A stretch of DNA of 41,648 nt, from the NCBI GenBank assembly GCA_035319125.1, contig DATHDG010000002.1, positions 1 to 41,648 of the forward strand, read 5' to 3'. The stretch is from Fen-1308 sp035319125. GTDB taxonomy: Bacteria; Nitrospirota; Thermodesulfovibrionia; Thermodesulfovibrionales; Dissulfurispiraceae. Below are positions 1-8,232 of this stretch, piece after piece (positions within the stretch are counted from its first letter, which is position 1; every line of letters starts with the position of its first letter). The position numbers and the translations under genes were made by a program. Under the pieces are notes generated by a model. It ran no database searches. It was not told where the DNA came from and saw nothing but the letters and a program-made list of their open reading frames with translations.

Positions 1-92
1 TTGGCAGCCGCGACCATCTTCATGGCCTTGGTTATCTGCTTCGTACTCTTAACGGAGGTTATCCGTCTCTTTATTTCCTTTAATCCCGGCAT
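1..92 (-). CDS. atpG: F1F0 ATP synthase gamma subunit, N-terminal fragment cut by window edge
   Basis: The reverse strand reads from an ATG at 92 down to base 1 and gives 30 codons beginning MPGLKEIKRRI, then SVKSTKQITKAMKMVAAA. This is the characteristic first helix of the gamma subunit, the central rotor shaft of F1. The start follows a purine-rich ribosome site (GGGGAAGGTGA) and lies 19 bp after the atpA stop, as expected for the order delta-alpha-gamma. Only the N-terminus is present; the rest lies outside the window. Identification rests on this signature plus position. Confidence 0.9.
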   Translation of the reverse strand, partial: MPGLKEIKRRITSVKSTKQITKAMKMVAAA

Positions 93-111
93 TTATCGTC
101 ACCTTCCCCGG

Positions 112-1620
112 TTAAGCTATAAACCCTTTTTTAAACTCCCCAATCGCCGCCACAAGCTTGGCCTTCAGCTCGTCGTCGATTGCCTTTTTATCAGCAACCT
201 CTTTGCGGACATCGGCCTTCTTGTCTTTCATGAAGGCGATGAGCTCTGCCTCGAATCTCCTGATGTTCTCAACCGTGACATCGTCCATGTAACCGTTGGT
301 TGCGGTAAAGATCGCGATGACCTGGTCTTCTGCAGGGACCGGAACATACTGGCCCTGCTTCAGGAGCTCGACCATTCTTTTACCTCTCTCGATCTGGGCC
401 ATGGTGGCCTTGTCGAGGTCGGCGCCGAACTGGGCGAATGCCGCGAGTTCCCTGAACTGTGCGAGTGCAAGTCTCAAGGTACCTGCAACCTGCTTCATGG
501 CCTTGGTCTGGGCTGCGCCGCCGACGCGGCTTACAGAAAGACCGACGTTGACCGCGGGTCTGACACCGGCGTAGAAGAGGTCAGGCTCGAGATATATCTG
601 GCCGTCCGTAATCGAGATAACGTTGGTCGGGATGTACGCAGATACGTCACCGGCCTGCGTTTCGATGACCGGCAATGCTGTAAGGGAGCCCCCTCCGAGT
701 GCGTCGCTTACCTTTGCAGCTCTTTCCAGCAGTCTTGAATGGAGATAGAAGACGTCGCCGGGGAATGCTTCACGTCCCGGAGGTCTTCTGAGGAGCAGAG
801 AAAGCTGCCTGTATGATGTAGCCTGTTTGCTGAGGTCATCGTAAATGATGAGGGCGTGCTTGCCGCTGTCCCGGAAATACTCGCCCATTGCGCATCCGGT
901 GTACGGTGCAATGTACTGCATCGGGGCCGGTTCGCTGGCGGTTGAGGAGACAACAATTGTGTGCTCCATTGCGCCGTACTCTTCAAGTGTTTTGACCACG
1001 CGGGCAACCGAAGCCCTTTTCTGTCCGACCGCGACATATATGCAAATGACATCGCCGCCCTTCTGGTTGATGATGGCATCAAGACCGATTGCTGTCTTTC
1101 CGGTCTGACGGTCGCCGATGATCAGCTCTCTCTGACCCCTTCCGATCGGGATCATGGCGTCAACGGCCTTAACACCCGTCATCATCGGCTGGTTGACCGG
1201 CGATCTGTCGATGATGCCGGGTGCGACAACGTCGACGATTCTGGTCGTCTTGGTGTTGATCGGGCCTTTGCCGTCGATCGGCTGTCCGATACCATTGACT
1301 ACACGACCGACCATCTCAGGTCCTACCGGAACTGACATGATCTTTCCGGTCCTCTTGACGACATCACCTTCCTTGATCAGGGTGTCTTCACCGAACAGAA
1401 CGGTTCCGACCATGTCCTCTTCAAGGTTGAGAGCCATTCCGAAGATGCCGTTTGGAAATTCAAGCAGCTCGGATGACATACAGTTGTCGAGACCGTAAAC
1501 TCTGGCAATACCGTCACCGACACTTGTTACGACGCCGACCTCACTAACATCGACGCGCTTCTCGAAATCAGTAATCTGCTTCTTGAGGTACTCGCTAATT
1601 TCTTGTACTTTTATTTCCAT
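112..1620 (-). CDS. atpA: F1F0 ATP synthase alpha subunit
   Basis: This encodes the 502-residue alpha subunit of the F1 head, the regulatory nucleotide-binding partner of the catalytic beta subunit. The Walker A loop GDRQTGKT lies at residues 169-176, exactly where it sits in E. coli. The family motif TALPVIETQAGDVSAYIPTN is intact, and the length is typical. It starts 4 bp after the atpH stop and is followed by atpG, so the genes are co-transcribed. Beta and epsilon would be expected further downstream, outside the window. Several long open frames on the opposite strand here are by-products of its codon bias. Confidence 0.98.
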   Translation of the reverse strand: MEIKVQEISEYLKKQITDFEKRVDVSEVGVVTSVGDGIARVYGLDNCMSSELLEFPNGIFGMALNLEEDMVGTVLFGEDTLIKEGDVVKRTGKIMSVPVGPEMVGRVVNGIGQPIDGKGPINTKTTRIVDVVAPGIIDRSPVNQPMMTGVKAVDAMIPIGRGQRELIIGDRQTGKTAIGLDAIINQKGGDVICIYVAVGQKRASVARVVKTLEEYGAMEHTIVVSSTASEPAPMQYIAPYTGCAMGEYFRDSGKHALIIYDDLSKQATSYRQLSLLLRRPPGREAFPGDVFYLHSRLLERAAKVSDALGGGSLTALPVIETQAGDVSAYIPTNVISITDGQIYLEPDLFYAGVRPAVNVGLSVSRVGGAAQTKAMKQVAGTLRLALAQFRELAAFAQFGADLDKATMAQIERGKRMVELLKQGQYVPVPAEDQVIAIFTATNGYMDDVTVENIRRFEAELIAFMKDKKADVRKEVADKKAIDDELKAKLVAAIGEFKKGFIA

Positions 1621-1624
1621 CTTT

Positions 1625-2164
1625 TCACCCCTCTATGAACTTATCTCGTAAAAGCCTTAACTGGCCTTTTATACTGCTGTCATACATCGTGCTGCCGATA
1701 CGAATCCTTACCCCTCCGAGAAGAGCTGGATCAAGAATAAATTCCATGTCAATATCCCTGCCTGTCACCTGTTTCAGCGATTGCTTGAGCTGGGCTTCAA
1801 AGTCACTGCTAAAAGACACAGGTGAAGTGACAATTGCGCGCGCCCTTTTCTTCATTTCAAGATATAGAGCTTTGATTACTTCTACTATTTCCGGCAGCCC
1901 CCCCATGACTTTCTCCTCTGAGATGTATGCCAGAAACTTGCCGACCTTTTCGGATATTTTGATCTTATCCGAGATGAAAGCAAGGGCTTTCTGCTTCTCG
2001 TCTCCCGCAAACAGGGGGCTAACAAGAAATGTTCTGAAGCTCTTGTCCTTCTCCATCAGGCCCGCAATGGCTTCCATCTGCTCAATGGCTTGAGGGATTT
2101 CAGCCATCTCAACGTTTGACAGAAACTTTTTTGCGTATTTTTTTACTCCCGTTACCTTTTTCAA
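1625..2164 (-). CDS. atpH: F1F0 ATP synthase delta subunit (OSCP-like)
   Basis: This 179-residue protein matches the delta/OSCP family: an N-terminal six-helix domain (KKYAKKFLSNVEMAEIPQAIEQ and onwards), then a C-terminal part with the conserved stretch LLGGVRIRIGSTMYDSSIKGQL. Delta links the top of the F1 head to the peripheral b/b' stalk. The start codon overlaps the end of the b-subunit gene by 4 bp (2161-2164), which implies translational coupling. Length and order b-delta-alpha are normal. Confidence 0.95.
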   Translation of the reverse strand: MKKVTGVKKYAKKFLSNVEMAEIPQAIEQMEAIAGLMEKDKSFRTFLVSPLFAGDEKQKALAFISDKIKISEKVGKFLAYISEEKVMGGLPEIVEVIKALYLEMKKRARAIVTSPVSFSSDFEAQLKQSLKQVTGRDIDMEFILDPALLGGVRIRIGSTMYDSSIKGQLRLLRDKFIEG

Positions 2165-2751
2165 TTTTTACCCTCTATGAGTTTGATGGATTCTTTCAAG
2201 AGACGCTCCTGCTCCTGCGGCGTCATTTTGGCCCTGATTTTATCCTCGGCCAGCTTGATAGAAGCTTCTACAGCCTCAGCCTGTATGGCTTCCTTCGCCT
2301 TCTTAACCTCGAAGTCTATATTGGTTTTAGCCTGCTCCATGATCTTGACCTTCAGCTTCTCTCCCTCTTCAATAAGCCTGGCCTTTTCACGTTCGCCAGA
2401 TTCTGCTGCGGAGGAAATTATATCGGCAACTTCCTTATCTTTAAGCTTCAGCCGCTCCTCGACTTCAGCAAGCGCCTTGGCTGCTAAGGCCTTAGCTTCA
2501 CGGCCTTCATTAATGCTCTTTTCAATGAGTTCTCTTCTCAACTTGAGGTGCTCTTTGATCGGTTTGGCCAGAAAATATGAGAGGACTCCAACAAGAATAC
2601 CGAAATTGAGTATCTTCCATACCCAATCCATAATCGAGCCACCATGATGTTCGCTCTCTTCGGCTGCGAGGAGAAGGGACGGGAATGCGATAAGCAAGAT
2701 TGCGGCAACTGCGGCGAGAGTTAATATTTGATATGTTCTTTTCTTTCTCAT
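2161..2751 (-). CDS. atpF: F1F0 ATP synthase b subunit with signal-peptide-like N-terminus
   Basis: This is a 196-residue peripheral-stalk b subunit. It has one membrane segment at about residues 41-60 (WVWKILNFGILVGVLSYFLA), then a long charged coiled coil rich in E, K and A. Unusually, the membrane anchor is preceded by a second hydrophobic stretch, LAAVAAILLIAFPSLLLAAEE, which looks like a cleavable signal peptide. A similar extension is known in b subunits of some deltaproteobacteria-like lineages. It overlaps atpH by 4 bp and follows the b' gene by 3 bp. The a and c membrane subunits are not in this window. Confidence 0.93.
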   Translation of the reverse strand: MRKKRTYQILTLAAVAAILLIAFPSLLLAAEESEHHGGSIMDWVWKILNFGILVGVLSYFLAKPIKEHLKLRRELIEKSINEGREAKALAAKALAEVEERLKLKDKEVADIISSAAESGEREKARLIEEGEKLKVKIMEQAKTNIDFEVKKAKEAIQAEAVEASIKLAEDKIRAKMTPQEQERLLKESIKLIEGKN

Positions 2752-2754
2752 AAT

Positions 2755-3177
2755 TTATACCTTCACCAACTTTTTGACAATCTCTTCAGAGAATGCTTCA
2801 ACGTCTGCTTTCAGTGCAGCTCTTGCCTTCTGCGTTTCGGCCTGCAGCTCCTTCCTTGCCTTCTCAATTATCTGGCCGGCTTCAGCTTCAGCTTTTGAAA
2901 GTGTTTCTTTCTGAGCTGCTACGCCTTCATCGCGAAGAGCGTTTTGTGACGCCTTTGCCTTTGTCCGTGCAGCCATTATTTCAGCGTTCATGGCTGCTAC
3001 AGCATTGTCTTTCTTGGCGGTTAGGTTCTTCGCCTCTTCAAGGGCGCCTACAGACGCTGTCTTGCGCTCCTTAAATATTTCGGCGAGAGGCTTGAAAAGC
3101 AGCGCCCTCAACGCAAAGAAAAGTATTACGAAGTTGGCAAACAGGATTAAAAAGTCTCGCAAATGAAATTCCAGCAT
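2755..3177 (-). CDS. F1F0 ATP synthase second b-type subunit (b')
   Basis: This 140-residue protein has a single N-terminal membrane helix (residues about 6-28, FLILFANFVILFFALRALLF). A sequence typical of b/b' stalks follows, KPLAEIFKERK, and then a continuous alanine/lysine/glutamate coiled coil. Two non-identical b-type genes in tandem indicate a heterodimeric peripheral stalk, as in photosynthetic and several other deep-branching bacteria. It is the first gene of the operon and follows a recognisable promoter. Which copy counts as b or b' cannot be settled from sequence alone. Confidence 0.92.
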   Translation of the reverse strand: MLEFHLRDFLILFANFVILFFALRALLFKPLAEIFKERKTASVGALEEAKNLTAKKDNAVAAMNAEIMAARTKAKASQNALRDEGVAAQKETLSKAEAEAGQIIEKARKELQAETQKARAALKADVEAFSEEIVKKLVKV

Positions 3178-3234
3178 AATACCACCTTCTTTATCAGTTA
3201 TGTTTGTCTTTTGCCGTTTTGAAAAACGTCTGAA

Positions 3235-3262
3235 ATTACCACAGGCATCTTTTTGAAGTCAA
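3235..3262 (-). promoter_or_regulatory. Sigma70-type promoter of the ATP synthase operon
   Basis: On the minus strand TTGACT (3262-3257) is followed after 16 nt by GGTAAT (3240-3235). The bases TG sit one base before the -10, an extended -10 arrangement. The predicted start of transcription leaves about 50 nt of leader before the b' ATG at 3177, which has GAAGGTGG as its ribosome site. The rest of the 139-bp gap to rapZ is A/T-rich, with no clear rapZ terminator. Confidence 0.55.
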
Positions 3263-3316
3263 GATTTTCTTTGATTACAATTTTTTATAACTGAATAAAT
3301 AATTAGTTGCTGCAAG

Positions 3317-4201
3317 TTATGAGTCTATATCTCGATGAATTAATGTCGAGTCAATACCGTGCGTACCTCTGATATGCCCGGCAAGCTCAAGTGCTATTGC
3401 AGGCGATCGATGCTTGCCTCCGGTACAACCAACTCCTATGATCAAATAGGATCTGCCTTCCTTTATGTATCTGGGAATCAGGAAGTCGAGCAATGCATTA
3501 AGCTTTGCTAACAGCTGCCAGGTGTCAGGGCTGGACATCACATAATCTGCTACTTTTTTGTCGAGCCCTGTAAGTTGCTTAAGCGAAGTCACAAAATACG
3601 GATTTGGAAGAAACCTGACATCGAACAAAAGATCAGCGCTTTGTGGTGCGCCGAACTTGAAACCGAACGAGATAATTGAGATATTAAGTCCCTGTTCTTT
3701 CTCACCTTTATCATACGAGGTTATTATAAACTGCCTCAACTGATGAGGCGTATAATTCGACGTATCAACAACCTTGTCAGCGCTCTCTCGCAGAACAGCG
3801 AGCTGGCGCTTTTCCTCTTCTATAGCATCTTCAATTCCTGCAGCCGCCTTGCTTGCGATCATGGGATGCGGCCTGCGCGTCTCCTTGAATCTTCGGATCA
3901 TTACTTCCTTATCCGCTTCCAGGAAGAGGATCTCTATCAAGTAGCTTTCCTTCAGAGAACATATAATGCTGTACGCATCTGCCAGAAATCCCTTTTCACG
4001 AATGTCCACGCCGATACCGACGTTTTGAACGTTATGCCCAGCCTTGACAGTCGACAGAAATGATCCGATGAGAGTTACCGGCAGATTGTCTATGCAGAAA
4101 TAACCCGAGTCTTCAAGAGCCCTCAGGGCTACGGTCTTGCCGGCGCCCGATAGCCCGCTTACTATTACAACACCCAGCCTGCTGCTATCATCCTCAGTCA
4201 T
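3317..4201 (-). CDS. rapZ: RapZ/YvcJ-family nucleotide-binding RNase adapter
   Basis: This 294-residue protein has an N-terminal P-loop GLSGAGKT (residues 16-23), the family stretch YFCIDNLP, and the C-terminal signature GVGCTGGKHRSPAIA. In E. coli RapZ delivers the sRNA GlmZ to RNase E and so controls GlmS and amino-sugar supply; in Bacillus YvcJ links to cell-wall metabolism. It lies 15 bp after hpf and completes the order lptC-lptA-lptB-rpoN-hpf-rapZ. The E. coli locus has ptsN between hpf and rapZ; here it is absent. The exact RNA target in this organism is unknown. Confidence 0.95.
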   Translation of the reverse strand: MTEDDSSRLGVVIVSGLSGAGKTVALRALEDSGYFCIDNLPVTLIGSFLSTVKAGHNVQNVGIGVDIREKGFLADAYSIICSLKESYLIEILFLEADKEVMIRRFKETRRPHPMIASKAAAGIEDAIEEEKRQLAVLRESADKVVDTSNYTPHQLRQFIITSYDKGEKEQGLNISIISFGFKFGAPQSADLLFDVRFLPNPYFVTSLKQLTGLDKKVADYVMSSPDTWQLLAKLNALLDFLIPRYIKEGRSYLIIGVGCTGGKHRSPAIALELAGHIRGTHGIDSTLIHRDIDS

Positions 4202-4216
4202 GCTGGACCGCCTCTA

Positions 4217-4735
4217 TTATTTGACAGGTTCGATGAGGCCGTAATTGCCATCACCGCGGCGGTAAACTACATTGATATCGCCGCTGGCGAGATTTGCAAA
4301 AATGAAGAAATTCTTGTCAAGCAAATCCATCTGATCAACCGCCTCCTCAGGGCTCATAGGCTTCATTTCAAACTTCTTATACTTGATGATATTGCCCGCC
4401 CTGCCTTCCTTCTCGGCAGGCATTCCAATAGATTTCTTGTCTGACTTCCTGAACGATTGCAGCTTTTCCTTGTATTTGACAACCTGCTTTTCAAGCTTTT
4501 CTACCACTTCATCAATCGATGAATATATTTCGCCTGTAACGCTTTCGGCCTGAATCATGTAGCCGTTGACCTTCATCAGCACTTCAGCCTTGTGCCTGTA
4601 TTTCTCAACACTGAGGGTAACTACCGCTTCAGAAATATTTGAAAGATATTTTTCAAACTTGCCCATTTTCTCAACTGAATAACTCCTGAGGGCTGGTGTG
4701 ATTTCCAGATGTCGTCCATTAACAATAATGTTCAT
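4217..4735 (-). CDS. hpf: Long-form ribosome hibernation promoting factor
   Basis: This 172-residue protein has an N-terminal HPF/YfiA domain (residues 1-100, start MNIIVNGRHLEITPALRSY) that binds the decoding centre. A linker is followed by a C-terminal domain (about 115-172) with the family motif DQMDLLDKNFFIFANLASGDINVVYRR-like pattern. The C-terminal domain marks the long form, which dimerises 70S ribosomes into 100S particles without a separate RMF. The gene lies 112 bp downstream of rpoN, and the gap holds an inverted repeat. A ribosome site AAGGAGGAA precedes the ATG. Confidence 0.95.
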   Translation of the reverse strand: MNIIVNGRHLEITPALRSYSVEKMGKFEKYLSNISEAVVTLSVEKYRHKAEVLMKVNGYMIQAESVTGEIYSSIDEVVEKLEKQVVKYKEKLQSFRKSDKKSIGMPAEKEGRAGNIIKYKKFEMKPMSPEEAVDQMDLLDKNFFIFANLASGDINVVYRRGDGNYGLIEPVK

Positions 4736-4759
4736 AAATTAATTCCTCCTTGGTTGGCA

Positions 4760-4840
4760 GTCAGAAGCCAGGAGACAGGATTCAGAAGTAATAACAATAT
4801 ATTCTGTTGGACTTCTGAAATCTGCCTTCTGGCTTCTGGC
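4760..4840. repeat. 30-bp imperfect inverted repeat between rpoN and hpf
   Basis: The left arm 4760-4789 and the reverse complement of the right arm 4811-4840 agree at 25 of 30 positions. They enclose a 21-nt A/T-rich loop, so the transcript could fold into a long hairpin. The arms are built from a short unit CAGAAG(C/T) repeated with variations (CAGAAGCCAG, TTCAGAAGT). It starts 8 bp after the rpoN stop. It may be a dispersed genomic repeat or an RNA-processing hairpin that separates rpoN from hpf expression. No T-run follows, so it is not a canonical terminator. Confidence 0.8.
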
Positions 4841-4847
4841 TTTTGTT

Positions 4848-6296
4848 TTAGTCGTACCTCTTTCTCATGTTCTGAGGCGGTATCTTGAGCTCTTCACGAT
4901 ATTTTGCAACCGTCCTCCGCGCAATCTTTATACTGTGCTCACCCAGTTTGTCGGCTATTAGTTTGTCGCTCATAGGTTTCACCGGGTTTTCAGCGGCCAC
5001 GATCCTTTTTATCAGGTCTTTCACAGAAGTGGAAGAAACATCCTCGCCGTTTCCTGACTGAAGAGCACTGCTGAAAAAGAATCTGAAGCTGAAAACTCCA
5101 TGTTCGCATGACAGGAACTTGTTAGATGTAACTCTGCTGATAGTGCTTTCGTGCATATTTATGTCCTGAGCGACATCTTTCAGATTCAGAGGCTTTAGGC
5201 ATTCACGTCCTCTGTCGAAAAAATCCTGCTGAAACTTGAGAATACTCTCTGAGACCTTGTATATAGTCCGGTTCCTCTGGTCCAGACTCTTTATCAACTC
5301 TACCGCCAACCTAAGCTTCTCGCGCATGAAGCTGCGCTCTTCCCTTGTAAGGTTCTCCTTTTTCTGAAGCAACTGCCGGTAGGTGCTGTTCAGACCTAAC
5401 CTGGGCATCCCTTCATCGTTCAGAACGATCTGATAACCATCATCGGTCCTGACTATTGACACATCCGGTGCAACATACGATGTCTCTCCGCTCGAAAGGC
5501 TGGTAGCAGGCCTCGGATCAAGGTCTTCTATAATTCTCACTGCATACATGACCTCTTCGGTAGACAGTCCGTAAGCACGCGCAATCTGACTATACTTGTG
5601 CTTCTGAAGATCATCAAGATTATTAGCTACAATTTTCTCAACTAGAGATCCTCCAAGCATAAGCGCTTTCACCTGAAGTAACAAGCATTCTTTAAGATCA
5701 TGCGCGGCTATGCCCGGCGGATCAAATCCCTGTACTAACGCTACAGCTCTCTGGATCGACTCGACAGATGTTCCTGACAATTTCATCAGTTCTTCATCGG
5801 TTGCCCTCAGATACCCATCTTCATCAAGATTGCCTATTATGACTTCAGCCGTCCGCCTTATATCGTCATCAGCGCTGCAAAGCCTGAGCTGCCATAGCAA
5901 GTGAGAGTACATATCGGGCTTTTGAGAATAGAAAAGCTCATAGGAAGGTCTCTCCTCAAGTCCCGAGCTGAAATATCCAAGGTCGCGACCGTCACTGCTC
6001 CGTTCTTCAAAGTAGTCGTCAACGCTAAACTTGGTTAGATTTTCTACAGACAGTTCGCCATCATCATTATCAGCGTCAGTATATGGGGGTTCATCCTCAT
6101 GACTTATGGCCGCTTCAGCCGTCATCTCAGGCTCTTCAGCGACCTCTTCAAGAAACGGGTTTTCTGCGAGTTCCTGATTGAGCACAGACGCGAGTTCCAG
6201 CTGCGGCAACTGAAGGAGTTTGATCGCTTGCTGCAGTTGAGGTGTGAGAACTAGCTTTTGAGAAAGCCTAAGGTCAAGTCTGTTTTCAAGGGCCAT
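4848..6296 (-). CDS. rpoN: RNA polymerase sigma-54 factor
   Basis: This 482-residue sigma-54 has the glutamine/leucine-rich activator-interacting region at the start (LRLSQKLVLTPQLQQAIKLL), an acidic linker at about 55-90 and a core-binding domain. It ends in a DNA-binding domain with the RpoN box ARRTVAKYRE at residues 459-468. It directs transcription from -24/-12 promoters and needs AAA+ activators, none of which are encoded here. Its start overlaps the lptB stop by one base. The lptB-rpoN-hpf order is widely conserved. Confidence 0.97.
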   Translation of the reverse strand: MALENRLDLRLSQKLVLTPQLQQAIKLLQLPQLELASVLNQELAENPFLEEVAEEPEMTAEAAISHEDEPPYTDADNDDGELSVENLTKFSVDDYFEERSSDGRDLGYFSSGLEERPSYELFYSQKPDMYSHLLWQLRLCSADDDIRRTAEVIIGNLDEDGYLRATDEELMKLSGTSVESIQRAVALVQGFDPPGIAAHDLKECLLLQVKALMLGGSLVEKIVANNLDDLQKHKYSQIARAYGLSTEEVMYAVRIIEDLDPRPATSLSSGETSYVAPDVSIVRTDDGYQIVLNDEGMPRLGLNSTYRQLLQKKENLTREERSFMREKLRLAVELIKSLDQRNRTIYKVSESILKFQQDFFDRGRECLKPLNLKDVAQDINMHESTISRVTSNKFLSCEHGVFSFRFFFSSALQSGNGEDVSSTSVKDLIKRIVAAENPVKPMSDKLIADKLGEHSIKIARRTVAKYREELKIPPQNMRKRYD

Positions 6297-7054
6297 CAGA
6301 GCCTGAACTCCTCTCCAAGATACGCTTCCTTAACCGCAGCATTGCCGACAAGCTCATCAGCTGTTCCCTCGGCAAGCACAGCACCACCGCTTATTATATA
6401 AGCTCTATCCGTGATCGATAGGGTTTCACGAACATTGTGATCCGTTATCAGTATGCCGAGGCCTTTGGATTTAAGATACGAGAGCATCTTCTTGAGCTCA
6501 ATTATAGCTATCGGATCAATACCGGCAAAGGGTTCGTCAAAAAGCATAAAGGTCGGCCGGACCGCTATTGCCCGCGCTATTTCGGTCCTCCTTCTCTCAC
6601 CACCCGACAGCCTGTAGCCATCACGATCTGCAAATTCAGTCAGATTGAATTCTTCCAAAAGCCTGTCCACTTCAAGTTTTATATCAGCTTTACCCAAAGG
6701 ACTATCGGAAAATTGCGCTATCTCCAGCACTGCCTCGAGGTTCTGCCTGACTGTCAGCTTCCTGAAAATTGATGGTTCCTGGGGCAGATAGCCTATTCCT
6801 TTCCTGGCCCGCATATACATGGGAAGGCTGCTCATGTCCTGACTGTCAAGAAGAATATCGCCGCCCTCAGGCTTGATAAGGCCAACAATCATATAAAACG
6901 TAGTTGTTTTCCCGGCTCCGTTCGGACCAAGCAGTCCGACGATCTCACCTGTGCTGACTGACAGGTTTACATGTTTCACCACCTGTCTTTTGCCGTAGAC
7001 CTTTAAAATGTCCCTCACTTGAAGGGAATGTGTTTCGATTGCCGTTGCGACCAT
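6296..7054 (-). CDS. lptB: LPS export ABC transporter ATP-binding protein LptB
   Basis: This 252-residue ABC ATPase drives extraction of lipopolysaccharide from the inner membrane by LptFG. It has Walker A GPNGAGKT (43-50), the signature LSGGERRR near residue 155, Walker B FMLFDEPFAGIDP, and the switch histidine in ITDHNVRE. Those features, the FYMIVGLIKPEGG region and the neighbouring lptA and lptC separate it from the related LivF/LivG group. LptF and LptG are not in the window. It starts 5 bp after lptA and overlaps rpoN by one base. Confidence 0.95.
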   Translation of the reverse strand: MVATAIETHSLQVRDILKVYGKRQVVKHVNLSVSTGEIVGLLGPNGAGKTTTFYMIVGLIKPEGGDILLDSQDMSSLPMYMRARKGIGYLPQEPSIFRKLTVRQNLEAVLEIAQFSDSPLGKADIKLEVDRLLEEFNLTEFADRDGYRLSGGERRRTEIARAIAVRPTFMLFDEPFAGIDPIAIIELKKMLSYLKSKGLGILITDHNVRETLSITDRAYIISGGAVLAEGTADELVGNAAVKEAYLGEEFRL

Positions 7055-7059
7055 GTTTA

Positions 7060-7647
7060 CTATTTCTTTTTTTCCTTGGGTTTTTCGATCAGTTTTCTTT
7101 CTGGCGAACCGGATTCTTTTTCGACTATAAAGACCTTACTGTTTTCTACAACTGACCGGTCTTCTTTCATATAGTAGGTCATCTTAGTGCCGTTAACCAC
7201 ATTCTTGCCCTCGGTCGCCCGCGGACTTTCCGTAAAAACAGCCCTCTCATCGTGTCCAGCATAATATACAGCCTTGCCGGATGTGACAACGCGGTCACCA
7301 CGTATAAGCTTAACATTGCCGTCGGCTTCTATTCTGTCGATATTGTTGCTACTCCCTCCTTCGGTGTAATAAACGAGCATACGGTCGGCATATAGCGTCA
7401 TATCCCCTTTCTTGGCGACAACAGATCCTGCGAAAAGTGCTGTATGGGCTTTATTGTCAGCTGTAAGAGATTCAGAAGTAATAATCGTGGCTTCAGATGA
7501 CTTTTTCTGCTGTTCCGCGAAAGAAAACGAAGCAGAAAACCATAGACCTGAGGCTACGATAAATGAAAAAACCAGAAACATCAAAGGATAAGAAAAACTA
7601 CTACGGCCATCTATGCCAAACTTTTGCATTTTGAATCTATTTTCCAT
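7060..7647 (-). CDS. lptA: Periplasmic LPS-transport bridge protein LptA (OstA family)
   Basis: This 195-residue protein begins with a signal peptide: a hydrophobic core at about residues 21-42 ending in SASFSFA. An OstA/LptA beta-jellyroll follows, with alternating stretches such as GSVVAKKGDMTLYADRMLVYY and GNVKLIRGDRVVTSGKAVYY. LptA links LptC to the outer-membrane LptD and carries LPS across the periplasm. The ATG at 7647 has GAGGGCGG as its ribosome site and overlaps the lptC end by 11 bp. The C-terminus is lysine-rich (EKPKEKKK). Confidence 0.9.
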   Translation of the reverse strand: MENRFKMQKFGIDGRSSFSYPLMFLVFSFIVASGLWFSASFSFAEQQKKSSEATIITSESLTADNKAHTALFAGSVVAKKGDMTLYADRMLVYYTEGGSSNNIDRIEADGNVKLIRGDRVVTSGKAVYYAGHDERAVFTESPRATEGKNVVNGTKMTYYMKEDRSVVENSKVFIVEKESGSPERKLIEKPKEKKK

Positions 7648-8143
7648 TGAAAACCGCCCTCACGTTTTTATGCAGCGTCGCCGTGCTGCCTGATGCGGCA
7701 AGATCATCGCCCTCGACATAAAATTTCTTGCTCACAATCTGAACCTTATCGTCTGAAAACAATTCATTTTTTGCAGCGTCCCACCGTAGCTTTTTAGTCA
7801 TAATGTCATAATCTTTAGTCACGGCCTTTATATTACCCTCTATCTTCAAGTCTTTATTTTCTGTATTGTAGGTGCCGCTGTCGGAGTTAAGCGTAAGCCC
7901 CTTTGCAGGAAAGTCTATTTTGACGGTAGTCAGTTTAACATCCTCAGCAGTTTGAAAAACTGCCTTTTCAGCATGCAGAACAAAATTGGTTGCACCGCCT
8001 TTTTTCTGGACAATCCCTACGTCCTCCATATAGGAATTATCGCCCAATTTCAGGCGGCCTTTCAAATCGCTGTCCTGGAAGAAATAAAGCGTAAATATGG
8101 CTAAAAGACAGATTCCCGAAAGCAGAAACAGCACTTTCTTCAT
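7637..8143 (-). CDS. lptC: LPS export protein LptC
   Basis: This is a bitopic protein with an N-terminal membrane helix (MKKVLFLLSGICLLAIFTLYF) and a periplasmic LptC beta-jellyroll containing FVLHAEKAVF and LTLNSDSGTYN. It docks LptA onto the LptBFG transporter. I chose the ATG at 8143 because it gives the usual family start; a TTG at 8182 would add 13 residues. Neither has a strong ribosome site. It ends inside lptA (11-bp overlap) and lies about 90 bp downstream of aroE. Length (168 aa) is slightly short for the family. Confidence 0.85.
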   Translation of the reverse strand: MKKVLFLLSGICLLAIFTLYFFQDSDLKGRLKLGDNSYMEDVGIVQKKGGATNFVLHAEKAVFQTAEDVKLTTVKIDFPAKGLTLNSDSGTYNTENKDLKIEGNIKAVTKDYDIMTKKLRWDAAKNELFSDDKVQIVSKKFYVEGDDLAASGSTATLHKNVRAVFNGK

Positions 8144-8195
8144 AAGAAATATTACCACACGCTGGGAGGCTTGTAAAGGCAATTTACGTGCCAGA

Positions 8196-8220
8196 TAAAA
8201 AGACCAGATGCGCTTTGGTC
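8196..8220 (-). terminator. Weak hairpin with T-run between aroE and lptC
   Basis: On the minus strand GACCA (8220-8216) can pair with TGGTC (8206-8202), and a run of five T follows. The stem is only five pairs, so at most this is a partial terminator or attenuator at the border between aroE and the lpt genes. Confidence 0.3.
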
Positions 8221-8232
8221 AAAATTCGCCGT

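Noticed and set aside
1..1498. Several long plus-strand open frames opposite atpA and atpG
   Set aside because: They lack ribosome sites and recognisable domains and lie antisense to strongly conserved ATP-synthase genes, whose codon bias explains them.
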